DNA of 64,000 bases, from positions 126,001 through 190,000 of the forward strand of contig JBBHKE010001925.1 in the NCBI GenBank assembly GCA_037447655.1. Direction: 5' to 3'. The notes under the pieces were generated by a model. The model saw nothing but the letters and a program-made list of their open reading frames with translations, was not told the DNA's origin and did not search any database. The DNA is from Zygnema cylindricum (Eukaryota; Streptophyta; Zygnematophyceae; Zygnematales; Zygnemataceae). How positions within the stretch are numbered: position 1 is the stretch's first letter; each line of letters begins with the position of its first letter. This document shows positions 1 through 10,962 of the stretch, in pieces. Position numbers and translations under genes: made by a program.

Positions 1-207
1 TGAAACTCCTTAGACTCTGTTTAACCGTCTCTCTAACCTCTGTCAGAAGACCAAATTGTCCACCATGTTAAGGGTAATTTCCGGTCGTTTTTCGTACGTT
101 CAACCTTAGTCTAGTTTCGTCTTAGGTCAAACGAGACCGTACTCCACTTATTCAAGTACGGTCTCGTCCACTTAGTCTTTTGTCCTACGAGAACAAAGAC
201 CGTACTC
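1..207. other. unassigned flank with short repeats
   Basis: No coding signal seen. The motif agaccgtactccactta occurs near 134-150 and again at 197-213, and a partial inverted copy lies near 154-168. The second copy abuts the point where recognisable copia sequence begins, so this is probably a rearrangement breakpoint. Confidence 0.4.
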
Positions 208-1198
208 CACTTATATAGCGGTGTATGTAGATGATTTACTATTAATTAGCAAATCAATAACTGAAATTAACAAAATCAAAATTGCTCTAAACTCACGGTT
301 CGAGATGAAAGACCTCGGTGAGGCAAAGTATATTTTGGGTATTCAGGTAAAGAGGGATAGAAATAAGAAAGTAATAAAATTGACTCAAAAAGAGGATATT
401 GGAAAAATGTTAGATGAGTATGGAATGCGGGGGGCAAAAGGATGTCTAACTCTAATGGAGTTTCGGCAGAAGTTAGAGGGAGATGAGACAGAACCGGGTG
501 TCATTGTTAGCGAGTATTTAGAGCCAGGGGAGAATGATCCTCTATCACTAATAGATAGTGGGAAGCTTAATATATTTCATGAACTGTACCCGTCCTGATA
601 TTGCTGCAGTAGTTGGGATACTGAGCAGAAGTCTAGAGAATCCGAGAAAATTTGATTTTGATGCAGCAAGGAGAGTCTTAAGATATTTGACAAGAACCAA
701 AGACCTCAAACTCACACTAGGCGGAGGCGAAGTAAAACTCCAAACGTGGAGTGATGCAAGCTATGGTGACATGCCAAGCTAGAAGTCCACCACGGGATTT
801 GTTCTACAAAATGGGAACGGGGCTTGCTGCTGGAGCAGAAAACTTCAAAAGGTTACAACACAGTCGACAATGGAGTCAAAATATATGGCAGCAAGCTCGG
901 CCCTCAAATAACTCTTATGGGTAAAATCCATGTTACAAAAAGTAGGATACATGCAAATGGTCCACAGGTGATCTGGTGTGATAACCAGGCTGCCATTGCC
1001 ATTGCGTCTAACCCGAGTCATCACTTCAAAAGCAAACACATGGATGTAAGATTACACTTTGTAAGAGAAAAAGTGTTCTCTAGAGTGATTAAATTATGTT
1101 ATTTGCCAGATGCAAAAATGATTGCTGATATGCTCACTAAAGCTCTTCCCGCTCCTAAACTAAAGTATTGCAGAGACGCAGTGGGACTAAGGGAATAG
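208..1198 (+). pseudogene. Ty1/copia pol remnant (RT end and RNase H)
   Basis: This is the 3' part of a copia polyprotein that once encoded reverse transcriptase and RNase H. The sequence enters directly at the RT active-site box (AVYVDDLLL, from about 212), so everything upstream is missing. RNase H landmarks follow: SDASYGD, an ESKYMA-like segment, VIWCDNQAA and KSKHMDVRLHFV, ending with a stop at 1196-1198. The frame is broken near 545-600, where the reading switches to the frame containing IYFMNCTRPDI, by a stop after DMPS at 779, and again near 880-930. The related minus-strand copy at 10.96-12.1 kb has an arginine where this copy has that stop, so these are lesions rather than biology. 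A polypurine tract and LTR follow it. Confidence 0.85.
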
Positions 1199-1360
1199 TT
1201 GAGTTGTTATACCACTATACTGCTATGCTGCGATACTGCGCTAAGTCCAACATTGAGATAGAGTGGGACTGGGTGACTTGCTAATTGCTATACAACTATG
1301 GAGCGATGCTGCGCTAGTTTGTCATCGCAGCTGCGCCGATATACTGAGTCTAAAGCTTTA

Positions 1361-1987
1361 GGGGAGTGTTAATTTTGGAAAGCTTTCAGTCTCAGCAGAC
1401 AGATTAGCGCAACAGATTAGCGCAACAGCACAGCAGCGCAGCAGCAGAGCAATGCAGCAGCGCAGCTGCTATGCAGACAGAGCAGCGCAGCAGCTAAGCT
1501 GCGACACATACAGGACAACGCAGCTGCGGTCACTTTGGATATGATTCGGTACGGACAACGCAGCTGCGATTGATACGAATCAAGTCAACGGACCTCAACT
1601 TAGTGGGTAGCTCAGTGGTAGCTCAATGGTAGCTTAGTGGTAGCTCACTGGTAGCTCAGTGGTAGCTTAGTATTAGCTTGGCAGCTTGACGTACCTCTCA
1701 GGTACACTAGTATTGTCGGTACAACACTAGTATATGACTTAGGACTCAGATCACATGATGTATCTAGAATTCTAAGCAGTAAAACTGCAAACAGTTTTTG
1801 GGAAACTTCTGAGTATTATATCTTGAGTGTTGTCGGGTCAATTGTACTGAAACTTTGGGAGTTGTCAGTGTTTATGCTGCTCTATACTTTGATAGAGCTT
1901 TGTGAAGTTTGGATGCGTGTATAAGATTTGGTGAGCACTTGTAAACAACTGTTTGGTAGGATTCTTGATAGCTTCTGAGAGTGTATC
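1361..1987 (+). mobile_element. copia LTR and leader with CAGCTGCG repeats
   Basis: A purine tract at 1361-1366 is followed by TGTTAATTTTGGAAAGC at 1367, the usual polypurine-tract/LTR junction. The LTR body to about 1600 is full of cagcagcgcagc and the near-palindrome gcagctgcg. The leader ends at a gag start at 1988 that is shared with copies near 9010 (minus) and 10500 (plus). The exact 3' end of the LTR and a primer-binding site could not be placed. Confidence 0.65.
1608..1684. repeat. 11-bp minisatellite resembling Pol III box A
   Basis: Seven tandem 11-mers: TAGCTCAGTGG, TAGCTCAATGG, TAGCTTAGTGG, TAGCTCACTGG, TAGCTCAGTGG, then two decayed units. The unit fits the tRNA box A consensus TRGCNNAGYNGG. 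It lies inside the copia LTR/leader. Confidence 0.85.
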
Positions 1988-2050
1988 ATGTCTACTTCTA
2001 CTACTACTGCTGCTCCTCCACCTGCACCGGTGGTTGTAGAACAACACAAG
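1988..2050 (+). pseudogene. copia gag N-terminal stub
   Basis: Short Ser/Thr- then Pro/Val-rich reading frame beginning MSTSTTTAAPPP and closed by a stop after about 20 codons. The same start recurs at 10500 (+) and, reverse-complemented, at 9010. It marks the beginning of the internal region of this copia family; the rest of gag is absent. Confidence 0.6.
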
Positions 2051-3539
2051 TGATATGAAAAACCATCTTGAAAAAAGAGGGGGGCGTTTGCTCTCAGCTA
2101 AAACCTTCCAAAGAGCTTGGTAAAGCGTGCACAAAATAAGCAACTCCTAGTTTAATCCTGATAATTGTTCGTCAAGGGAGAAATAACTACAATTCACATT
2201 CCACAAGAGTATAGATTGGTGAATACTTATTTGGTTTTATGTAACAACGTGGCACCTCACCCATATCCACAAGCATCAACCTTACACTCACACACTTTTT
2301 AGAAGGCATATTCAACAAATCTTCAAAGCGTAGGCATAATCAACAAATCTTAAAGCATCAGCAGTAATCCATTTAGCTGTTTGAAAATGTCATTTCATCT
2401 ATTTGCAAACCTCGTTAAGTTTATCATAATTTGAAAAAGATTTTTGTAAACATTTACCAAAATAAATTAACCAAGAAACAGAGTTTAACAAAATCATAAA
2501 TTTCGGTACACTCTAGGGCATCTACTAATTCATTAGTAGCAAAATTCTCTTATATTGCGGGCGAACAACATCCCTACCCATATTGTGTTAGAAAGGTAAT
2601 AACTTTTTCCTACGTGAATGCACATTTATAACGTATTTAAAGTAACTCGATCCATCGCCAACATGTAAATTTCGTGTCAAACATAATTTGAATTTTATTT
2701 TCATATGGAATGAGACTAAGAATAAGAATGTTGTCAAGATTCTTAAAAACGAACAAATTAAAAAACAATATAATTATATTGTTCATGGCATATTGTAGAA
2801 AGAACGAGTAATTGTCCAATGTAAAAAATCATCAGGCTTCAATTGTGTAATAAAAGGTGTAACCCGCAAAGTTTCGTAGTCATAAGCATATTCTTTCTTT
2901 TTAATTTTAACTGACAAAATTGAGCATGTTTACGCTCTGGCCTTTAAATTTACATGACAAATAAAAACGAGAGGGGTTTGCATATAAAAATCATAGTTTG
3001 TACCCAAATGTGTATAGAAACGGACTACTTTAGTTGTTTATTGGATGTGAAAGCTCATTTACCAGAATATTGCTCCACTTTATCGAGTTTCAAAAAACCA
3101 TGTCCTACAAAAATTGTTATATTCGTGACTTACTTCGTTAAAAAAAAACAAATTTTTTGTTCGGTTACAAATTTTGAAGTGTACACTGTTAAGTTCATTG
3201 TGAAACAACGTCTCAGTTTTGTTGAGCGTGGTATTATAAAATATATAGTTTACTTGTGGCTTTGTTTGGCGCGGCGTGATTAGTTTAGTTTTATATAGTT
3301 TTGTTTGGTTTTGCGTGCGTAGTACTTTAGGTATGTACGGTAGTCGTGTACTTTCGTATAGTACGTCATACGGTATGCTGTTTTGTTGGTACTTTGTTTT
3401 GATTGGTTTGCGCGGTGTACTTTTGTACGACGTCGCTTGAGTAGTAATTTGTTTGCTTGATATGAGAATATTTAGGACTTAATCGTTTGGGAAAGAATCT
3501 ATCTTTTGTAAGAGGAGAAATATTTAGGTGAAATATATT
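2051..3539. other. AT-rich intergenic, nothing recognised
   Basis: Both strands hold only short frames without recognisable motifs. No RNA gene, repeat array or element terminus was found. Confidence 0.5.
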
Positions 3540-3629
3540 ATCTTTTAGTGGAGTGATCTCTTCTTGCTATCTCTTGCTTCCGCATTACATCTTGTCTTCC
3601 TTCTATCCTTGTGTGTATCGATCCTTACA

Positions 3630-3900
3630 CGTCTTACCTCTCATTTCCCTCTCCCCCCTCTCTCCTCGCTCTTCCCCCATTTGTCTCTCTCCTCTTGCTC
3701 TTTTCCTCCACTCTCTCCTCTTTTTCTATACTATCCGCTCTCTCTGCTTTCTTCCCTGCCCCTTATATCCTCTTCCTCCACTCACTCCTTTATTCCCCAC
3801 TCTCTTCGATTTCCGTCCTCTTCCTCCTCTCCCTCTCTCTCTCCCTCTCTCCTAAACCTCTTTCTATTCCTCTCCCTTTCTTCCTCTCTCCCAAACTCAC
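3630..3900. repeat. CT-rich low-complexity tract
   Basis: Almost uninterrupted pyrimidines on the plus strand (ctctcc, cctctt). The Leu/Ser/Pro frames that cross it are composition artefacts. Confidence 0.85.
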
Positions 3901-4865
3901 TGATGGCTCTGAAGGCGGTGGGAGCCGCCAGAAAAGTCATTATTGCTGACACCACAATCCCAAAAATCGTCATTTGAAAACGTTTTTTTTTGCCCTAGAA
4001 TTATAAAAAATCTAAATATTGACTGGTAACAAAAGTTGAATCAACTTCTAATCTACCTCGACTTCGTAGATTTCAAACAACGATGGTGTATTTGAGAAAT
4101 TTCCTTCTTGTTTTTGAGAATTTTGAGCCTTGAGTTGCCCAATAATCCCTCTTGTTGTTTTCTTTCCTTTTCTAAGATGCCTATGTTTCTCAAATCTAGA
4201 TTTGCTAATTTTTTGAACTTCACAAGTTGTACATGTTTAAGTCTAAAAAGGTCTGTAGAAATGAGAACGTACCATCTGGAGCGTCCGTTTTATTTGAACT
4301 ATACATCTGTGCCTACGGTTCAGATTTTATCTAAGCGTTTGTTGGGTTGAATTTGGAGATTGACGGTTGAAATTATGTAGTACGGTCCGCTTACAGAACG
4401 GCAGGCCACTGATGAGGTCATGCTACTCAAGTACTACCACCGTACTGCACCGACATCTTTGCGCTAATGAAATTTTAGCGAGAGGATAATCGGCCAAGGT
4501 CGGAATTAACGGTTTTGTCGGTCGAATTCAACACTAATATTTTAAATCGGAATTTGCAAAAGTGAAAGGCGAATCCACCCGCCTGCGATCTTCGACCACA
4601 CTGATGGCCTATTTATTAATGTTAAAGCGACAAACATCTTAAATACAATATTTCAATATACATTTCAATATTTCCAGTTATCCAATGCGGGTGAGTATTT
4701 TTGGATAAAAAATGGTAAAATACAATGGAAGTAATGAAAAAAAATCACACTGAACCGAAGAAAAAAAGTTGTTTTGTATTACCATGTACCCTTATATATC
4801 GAAGCATACATACGTACGGCCACTTCAGCGTACTTATAGATTATAAGGGGCAATATCGAGTGAGA
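3901..4865. other. intergenic, nothing recognised
   Basis: A short Ala/Gly-rich run follows the CT tract at 3903-3975, but no gene could be supported here. Confidence 0.4.
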
Positions 4866-4929
4866 CTAAAAAATTTGACTATACATTTTAATGCTGTTTC
4901 GTGCGTATTTTTCACGAGATTTTTTTACT

Positions 4930-5340
4930 AATGCTAAAAGGAAATCTTTATTGCAAAAATTGCGATGGTAAAACCATCTGAGTAAAAAGGGGTAAAACTG
5001 AAAAAACATTTGGAGACTACAAGAGTCACAAGAAAGTAAGCTACGCCTAAAAACTGAAACAAAACAGAACAACACTAACAAGAACAAAAAACTAGAACAA
5101 AACAATACCAGAGTCAGACTGCCTACAAAAGGTAAAAACTTAAACTAGTATAACCATAAACAAGCTAAGGTACACAACCACGGAGATCATGGATGTGAAC
5201 CGGGTCCCTTTGTGGAAGGTCGGGAAGACCCGCCTGTCATCAGCTAGTGTGTTACGACGAAAGAGAGCCCCAGCTTGCGCCCACTAAAGTACAATTGAGA
5301 CATGTTGACGATAAAACGCAACCATAAGACTCACAGGAGG
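4930..5340 (-). mobile_element. LINE 3' tail
   Basis: Continuation of the minus-strand LINE remnant. On the minus strand it ends with ctcagatggttttaccat followed by an A/T-rich end. The same word, ctcagatggtttaccat, occurs in the minus-strand tails near 43.85 and 48.60 kb, which suggests a shared 3' UTR. Confidence 0.45.
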
Positions 5341-5997
5341 ACACCCCCGGACCTCGAGATTTAAACGCTTTTCGCACACACTGACGAAGGAAGTCATCGA
5401 AGAACTTGTCCAAAGTTCCAAAAATCTCCACTACACATGGAACAAACTGGTCCGACGGGTCTTGGTGAACATGTCTCTTTCCTTTGTAGCCGCTGCGTCC
5501 CGAGCCGCCTCACTTGTATGCAAAGCTGCGCGAGATAGAATGTGTGCCCCACTCGGATCCGTGAGGACCACATTGCCAAGTGTCCTCCAGTACCATGAAG
5601 AAAAGCCAAGTCAACCCGAGGGCTCTGACAACCCTTTGATTGGGGCCCGTTTGACATTGTAGCCCGCCTCGGCCCTAATGGCACCAATGGCATCTCGTAA
5701 CAAATCATGCGCGACAGTTTGTTCCCCCCCATGCGAGAAACAAAGCAAATCGATTCCCTCAGCATTAATGGGTTGGTTGCAAATGCACATAGTCCCCCCT
5801 AAAAGTACAGGGTGAGGCAAACCCAGCCGCAAACGTAGAGCAGGAGTAAATTTGTCACATGATAGACGGATTGTCGAAAAGGCTAGTGTCGTTTGTAGCC
5901 ACGCACTAGCCCCAAGCCCAAAACACGAACGTAAACGAACACGCGCTTGAGCAAGAGGTAGTGCCTCTAAGAGGTTTGCAAAATGAGCGACGGCCAC
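5341..5997 (-). pseudogene. LINE-type reverse transcriptase C-terminal remnant
   Basis: This decayed piece corresponds to the region after the polymerase domain of a non-LTR retrotransposon protein. Visible landmarks, in order, are an ARVRLRSC..GASAWL segment, a LRLRLGLP segment, a zinc-finger-like CICN...LLCF...HGG cluster in which the expected histidine is Asp, and a HDLLRDAI helix. In shifted frames a DVVLTDPSG strand and a FVPCVVEIFG strand follow, as in the terminal domain of such proteins. At least two frameshifts separate these blocks. The reverse-transcriptase core itself is absent. The assignment rests on remembered family features, not on a search. Confidence 0.6.
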
Positions 5998-6531
5998 TTG
6001 CTCAGATATGCGGTGTACTTACAACTATGCTATGAGTCACTTTCGAAAACAAAGAAGTGAATTTTAATTGTTATTTTTTTTCTAGTCGTCACGTCACATT
6101 GAAATGGTATTTGTATAATTGTTTGTACAGATATTCTAACGACAGTACTAATGATAACCCCTCCTACTAAAAAGTGAAAGTAGAAACATAGAAAATTGTA
6201 TTGCAAAAAGTGTGATGGAAACAGAGAAAGAAGTAACACAGAGATCTGAGGGGAAGTTACGGGGGAAAAAAATAAAATATGAGAACAGAGAACTTGAAAA
6301 AAAAAATTGCTCCTTTTCGGCCCACGTGCCAGTCTTTTTTTCAACTCCGCACTAAAAAAAAAATGTCGCTAAGAAAACTTCTTTCCAGTTTCCACTAAAA
6401 GATAAAAATTGTCGCACGCTATGTCACGCTTTGTAAGTGCGTAACAATGTGTTTTAATATTTTGTAGAGAGAGGGTTGTGATTTATCTGTCCACGTGGCA
6501 ACACATCTGTATGTTCCATAATTCAAAAGTA
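5998..6531. other. intergenic, nothing recognised
   Basis: AT-rich sequence between the LINE remnant and the inverted-repeat elements, with no supported feature. Confidence 0.4.
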
Positions 6532-6943
6532 GGTGAAAGTAGGCCCATACAATATGACCTTAAGACCCGTATTGTATTGGTCACAAAATGAAATAAAATA
6601 CTAACAGGGTTGAGTTGCACATTGATCGATAGAGAATTAAACTTCATGTCTAAATTTTGAAAGACATTCAGACAATTAGATTTTTTTATTTCTGTGAGTT
6701 TTGAGTTACTTTTTTTGTAAACCTTCAGATTTGGACCATCGAATGGTAGCTAATCAAAGTAGCGATGGAGAACATCACATGAAAAGCCCATAAGACAACT
6801 TACGATAGGACTATCGTCAGATTTAGACAATCGAACGGTCGCTTATCAATGTAGCGATCTAAAAAGATCACATGAAAAGCCCATAACACAACTTACGATA
6901 AAGGCGCCTACGAAAGGCCTACCATAAAACGCCTACTTTTGAA
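6532..6943. mobile_element. inverted-repeat element, copy A
   Basis: It begins ttcaaaagtaggtgaaagta and ends with the inverted counterpart cgcctacttttgaa. The interior carries gcccatacaatatgacctt and repeated catgaaaagcccataa words and has no coding capacity. CCATA flanks both ends (ccataa left, ccatag right), a possible target duplication. It is probably a MITE. Confidence 0.6.
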
Positions 6944-6944
6944 C

Positions 6945-7231
6945 CATAGTTCAAAGTAGGCGAAAGTAGGCCCATACAATATGCCCATTGTACGCAAAAC
7001 ATACAATATGACCTTAAGACCTATATTGTATTGGTCGCAAAATGAAAAAAAAAATTAGGGTTGAGTTGCACATCGTTCGATTGAGAATTAAACGTCATTG
7101 GACGGTCGGTGATCAAAGTAGTTATCAAAGTAGCGATCTAAGAAGTTCACATGAAAAGCCCATAACACAACTTGCGCATACCAAAGGCCTACCATAAAAC
7201 GTCTACTTTTGAACTACCTTTTGAACTATGG
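6945..7231. mobile_element. inverted-repeat element, copy B
   Basis: A second, shorter and diverged copy abuts copy A. It opens with catagttcaaagtaggcg and closes with ttttgaactatg, sharing the internal gcccatacaatatg and catgaaaagcccataacac words. Confidence 0.55.
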
Positions 7232-8944
7232 TTTGCGCGTCAATAGATTTGTAAAATAAATGAAGTCATCACGGAAAAACGTCGGAGAGATTCTCATTTT
7301 TTTTCGCATACCAGCTGACGTAACGCGTACAGACTGCCACTTGTGACATATTCACGGGTCTTCGCCACCTGGCAATCTGTACGGTAGCGCTGACAAATTG
7401 CTGTACTGTATCTCGAGGTACGTTAATAGCCACCTTTTGTCGCATAGTGCATAAATAAGAGTCTCCGGGTGAGGTCCGAGATAGCAGGTGGGTGGATACG
7501 GAATCCCCCTTGAAAGATATGTAATGATTTTTTAAATTATATTTATAATGTACATAACGAAAATTTACCGGCAGCCAACATAAAGGCAAAATCCGCTATA
7601 CTTTTTGCAGTCAATATAACGTTTTTGTCCCTATCGCGAACAATGGCATACGATTTTGGCGCTTTAAGGACCTAATTTGGTCGTACAGATGGAGTCGTCG
7701 GTCGACCTTTGATTTTTGCGAGTTACTTTTCCGAAAGGTGGACAAAAATGTTAGGGTCAAAATTAGTCAACAAAGACTAAAATGTTCTCAGAAAGCGCGA
7801 AAGAAAATAAGTGATATTTTACATAGTTTTGGTTTCGCGCATAGTTGTTCAAACCGCATTTTAAGCACGATTCAAACGAGCGAATTATAAGTAGAAATCG
7901 GCGAAAACGATTTGAAAAAATAGTTAAAATCGTTCATGATTTTGTATCTGTACTATTCCGTACATGTTAAAAAACGAATTCTACGTGTACCGCAGTTTGT
8001 ACATTTCTTGTTTAATGAGCGCTAAACAATTGTTTGTTTTTTAATTGTTATCACACTCAATGTGAGTATCTAAATTTCTACATCAACTGGTTACGGACGA
8101 TTCTCAGCACAGTTGTTCACACCGTTTAGTGCGAACGATTCAACCGCGACGAATTATTCGTAACAACCGCATTAAACCTTTTGAAAAATCGTAAAAATCG
8201 TCAATAAAATTTCGTCCGTATTATTCCGTACAGGTAAACAAAAATGAATTTTACATATATCACAATTTGTGCATTTTCCGTACAGTTCCCGTCTCTTTTC
8301 GTCATAGTCCGTATATTTTCGGTACAATTCTGTACGTTTCTTGTAAAATTTATGTTCAGTTTACAAGACAAAAAGTACTACTAAGTGCAACGTATCTTTT
8401 CGTCAAAGTCCGTACTTTTTCGTAAAGAATCGTACATTTAGTGTAAAATACCATACAGTTTCCGTAAATTGTCCGTTCAGTTTACCAAACATAAAGTACA
8501 TCGCAATTTTTTGCGATATTTTCAATAGTCACTAATTATACGTAGCAATAAAAAAAAGGAACAAATTCCCACGATTTGAACAACATCGATTGTCAAACAG
8601 TCACTAACGACAACCTATAGGGCCAGGCTCAAATCATAGCTAACGACACCATTTTGTGACAGTCATTTATTCTTCTCTCCTCGATTTTTAGAAATGGTTC
8701 CTTCTGTCGAGGTTTGTAACTGCTTCGACAACGACTTCAACGGCAGTTTCACTAACCACTTCTTAACCGCCAATAATGGCGGTTTCCTTGAAAATTCATT
8801 TTCATGGCAGCTTCTGTGAAAAAAATTTGAAGAGGACGATCGTACAGAATTCAAACTTACCGCGCAGAAAATGGTGCAATGCTACAATGACTCTTTTCAT
8901 AAAAGTTTCTAGATTATCAGTATAAAATTCCGTACATATCTTGT
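7232..8944. other. intergenic with a dispersed repeat at 8318-8510
   Basis: No gene is supported. The part at about 8318-8510 (ggtacaattctgtacgtttc, then gttcagtttac, then aaaaagta...aagtgcaac) is the same module as the interior of the hAT-like element at about 28946-29115. The rest may therefore be an unrecognised element of that family. Confidence 0.45.
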
Positions 8945-9660
8945 AAAATTTGTTCTTCTACGACCACCGGTGCAAGTGGAGGAGCAACAGTAGTAGTAGA
9001 AGTAGACATGATACACTCTCAGAAGCTATCAAGAATCCTACCAAACAGTTGTTTTCAAGTGCTCACCAAATCTTCAAAAACCATCCAAACCTCACAAAAC
9101 TATATCAAAATATAGAGTAGCATAAACACTAACAACTCACAAGTTTAAACACAATTGACTTGACAACACTCAAGATATAATGCTTAGAGGTTTCCCAAAA
9201 ATTGTCTGTAGTTTTACTACTTGGAGGTCTGGATACAGAAAGAGCTCTAAGTCCTAAGTCTTATACTTTCGGTGTTTTATCGCCGATACAAGTGTACCTG
9301 AGAGGTACGTCCAAAATCAACCCACATACTCAAAACTACATGTTCGTAATCGTGCCAACCCAATCTATCATCGTACAGTCAATATTACTCATAATCTATA
9401 TTAAGTGATTGTACAAATACTTGTAGGCTAAGTCACTTGTGATTCTCTTATAAATCTTGTCCGTTGACATGATTCATATCAATCGCAGCTGTGTTGTCCC
9501 GTATTGGATCACAATCACATCAACCGGGGTGCGGTGTCCCGCACCCAATCATATCCAAGATAGCAGCAGCTGCGTTGTCTGTGTGGATCATATCCAAAGT
9601 AACCGCAGCTTCGTTTGTTTTGTCTGTGTCGCAGCTTCGCTGCTGCGCTGCTCTGTCTGC
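8945..9660 (-). mobile_element. copia LTR/leader/gag start, minus strand
   Basis: The reverse complement reads gag start (ATG at 9010), leader and LTR, matching the plus-strand copy at 1.4-2.05 kb. Toward 9480-9660 it holds the same cagctgcg-type repeats. It meets a plus-strand LTR head to head at about 9660. Confidence 0.6.
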
Positions 9661-9663
9661 TGC

Positions 9664-10556
9664 TGTTTTTGGAAAGCTTTAAGTCTCAACAAATTTATAG
9701 GACCGCGGAAAAAATATATCTATAAGGACACGCGTCGTCACTAGAATCACAATGCAGGTTTTTGAATGGTGCCGACAACGCAGCTGCGATGCAGATGGAA
9801 CAAGCGCAACTGCGGTTTTTTTTGATATGGTTAGTACGGACAAACGCAGCCTGTGACGCAACGGGTCAAACGCAACTGCCGATATTTTGGTACATGACAA
9901 CGCAATTGCTACGCAACAGGACAAATGCAACTGCGGCTAACTTTTGTATGTGATAACGCAGCTGCTACGAAGTTGCGGATATTTGAATATAATCAGGAAT
10001 TGGACTGCGCTACTACGGTTGATCTGAATCAAGTCAATTGACGAGATTCACTTAGCCACGCGACAAGAATTTGATCAAATCACCTGTATAGGATTCTATG
10101 TCATATTGAGTGTACAATGATAGATTAGTTCTTAGCGTAAGTAGGTGCACTTAGACCTTAGAGGCAGTTTAGTTCTTTTGGATGTATCGTTTTGGAACAC
10201 TTGTATCGGCGGTACAGCACTATGTAGTTGGACAACTGAGTGAAGAGTATAAGACTTAGGACGTAGAACATTTTAAGTATCCAGACTGTGTAATCTGCAA
10301 ACTGTTTTTGGGTAACTTCTGAGTTGCATATGTTGGTGTATGTTGGATCAATTGAGCTGAAACTTTGGGAGTTGTCAGTCTTTGTGATATTCTATACTAT
10401 GGTATAGTTTGAAACAGTTTGGTTCATTGTATCAGATTTGGTGAGCTGTAGAAAACAGTTGCTTAAAAGGATTCTTGATTAGTTTTTGTAAGTGAGATCA
10501 TGTCTACTTCCACTACTACTGCTAATGCTCCACCTGCTCCAGTGGTTGTAGAACAA
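9664..10556 (+). mobile_element. copia LTR/leader/gag start, plus strand
   Basis: It starts tgtttttggaaagcttta, the counterpart of the LTR start at 1367. Repeated caacgcagctgcgat-like units run to about 9980. The leader ends in a gag start at 10500 with the same Ser/Thr-Pro opening. The copy is cut at about 10556, where minus-strand LTR sequence begins. Confidence 0.6.
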
Positions 10557-10739
10557 CAGCTGCAAGGCTGCTTTGCTGCTCTGTTAGCATAGCAGCTGCT
10601 GCTCTGAGTGCATAGCAGCTGCGTTGTCCTATACTGCACTCAAGTGATGACGCATATCCTTATGATACTTACGCTACAAATTACTACCTTTCAGCTGTCA
10701 CACTAATGTACCGAGACTTAAAGCTTTCGGAAATCAACA
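10557..10739 (-). mobile_element. copia 3' LTR fragment, minus strand
   Basis: On the minus strand the purine tract aagggag is followed by TGTTGATTTCCGAAAGC, starting at 10739. It is the 3' LTR start of the copia element to its right, truncated after about 180 bp. Confidence 0.6.
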
Positions 10740-10962
10740 CTCCCTTAAAGCTTTAGACTCAGTGTATCAGCGCAGCTGCGATGTCGCACTTAGTGCATCA
10801 TGGCAGCATAGCAACGCAGCCATAAAAGCGAAACATAGTTGCGCAGCCATAGCAGCGCAACATGGCAACATAGCAGTGCAGCAAACAAACTAATCACGTG
10901 GGTCCACTACATCCTAATTTTTGGCTATTGCTTCATGGTAGTATCGTAGTTGAGCTACTCAC

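Noticed and set aside
1608-1684. CRISPR-like array
   Set aside because: The 11-bp units are contiguous without spacers and the DNA is eukaryotic; it is a minisatellite.
5462-5662. A plus-strand gene opposite the LINE remnant
   Set aside because: The minus strand carries the recognisable reverse-transcriptase end; the plus frame is its shadow.
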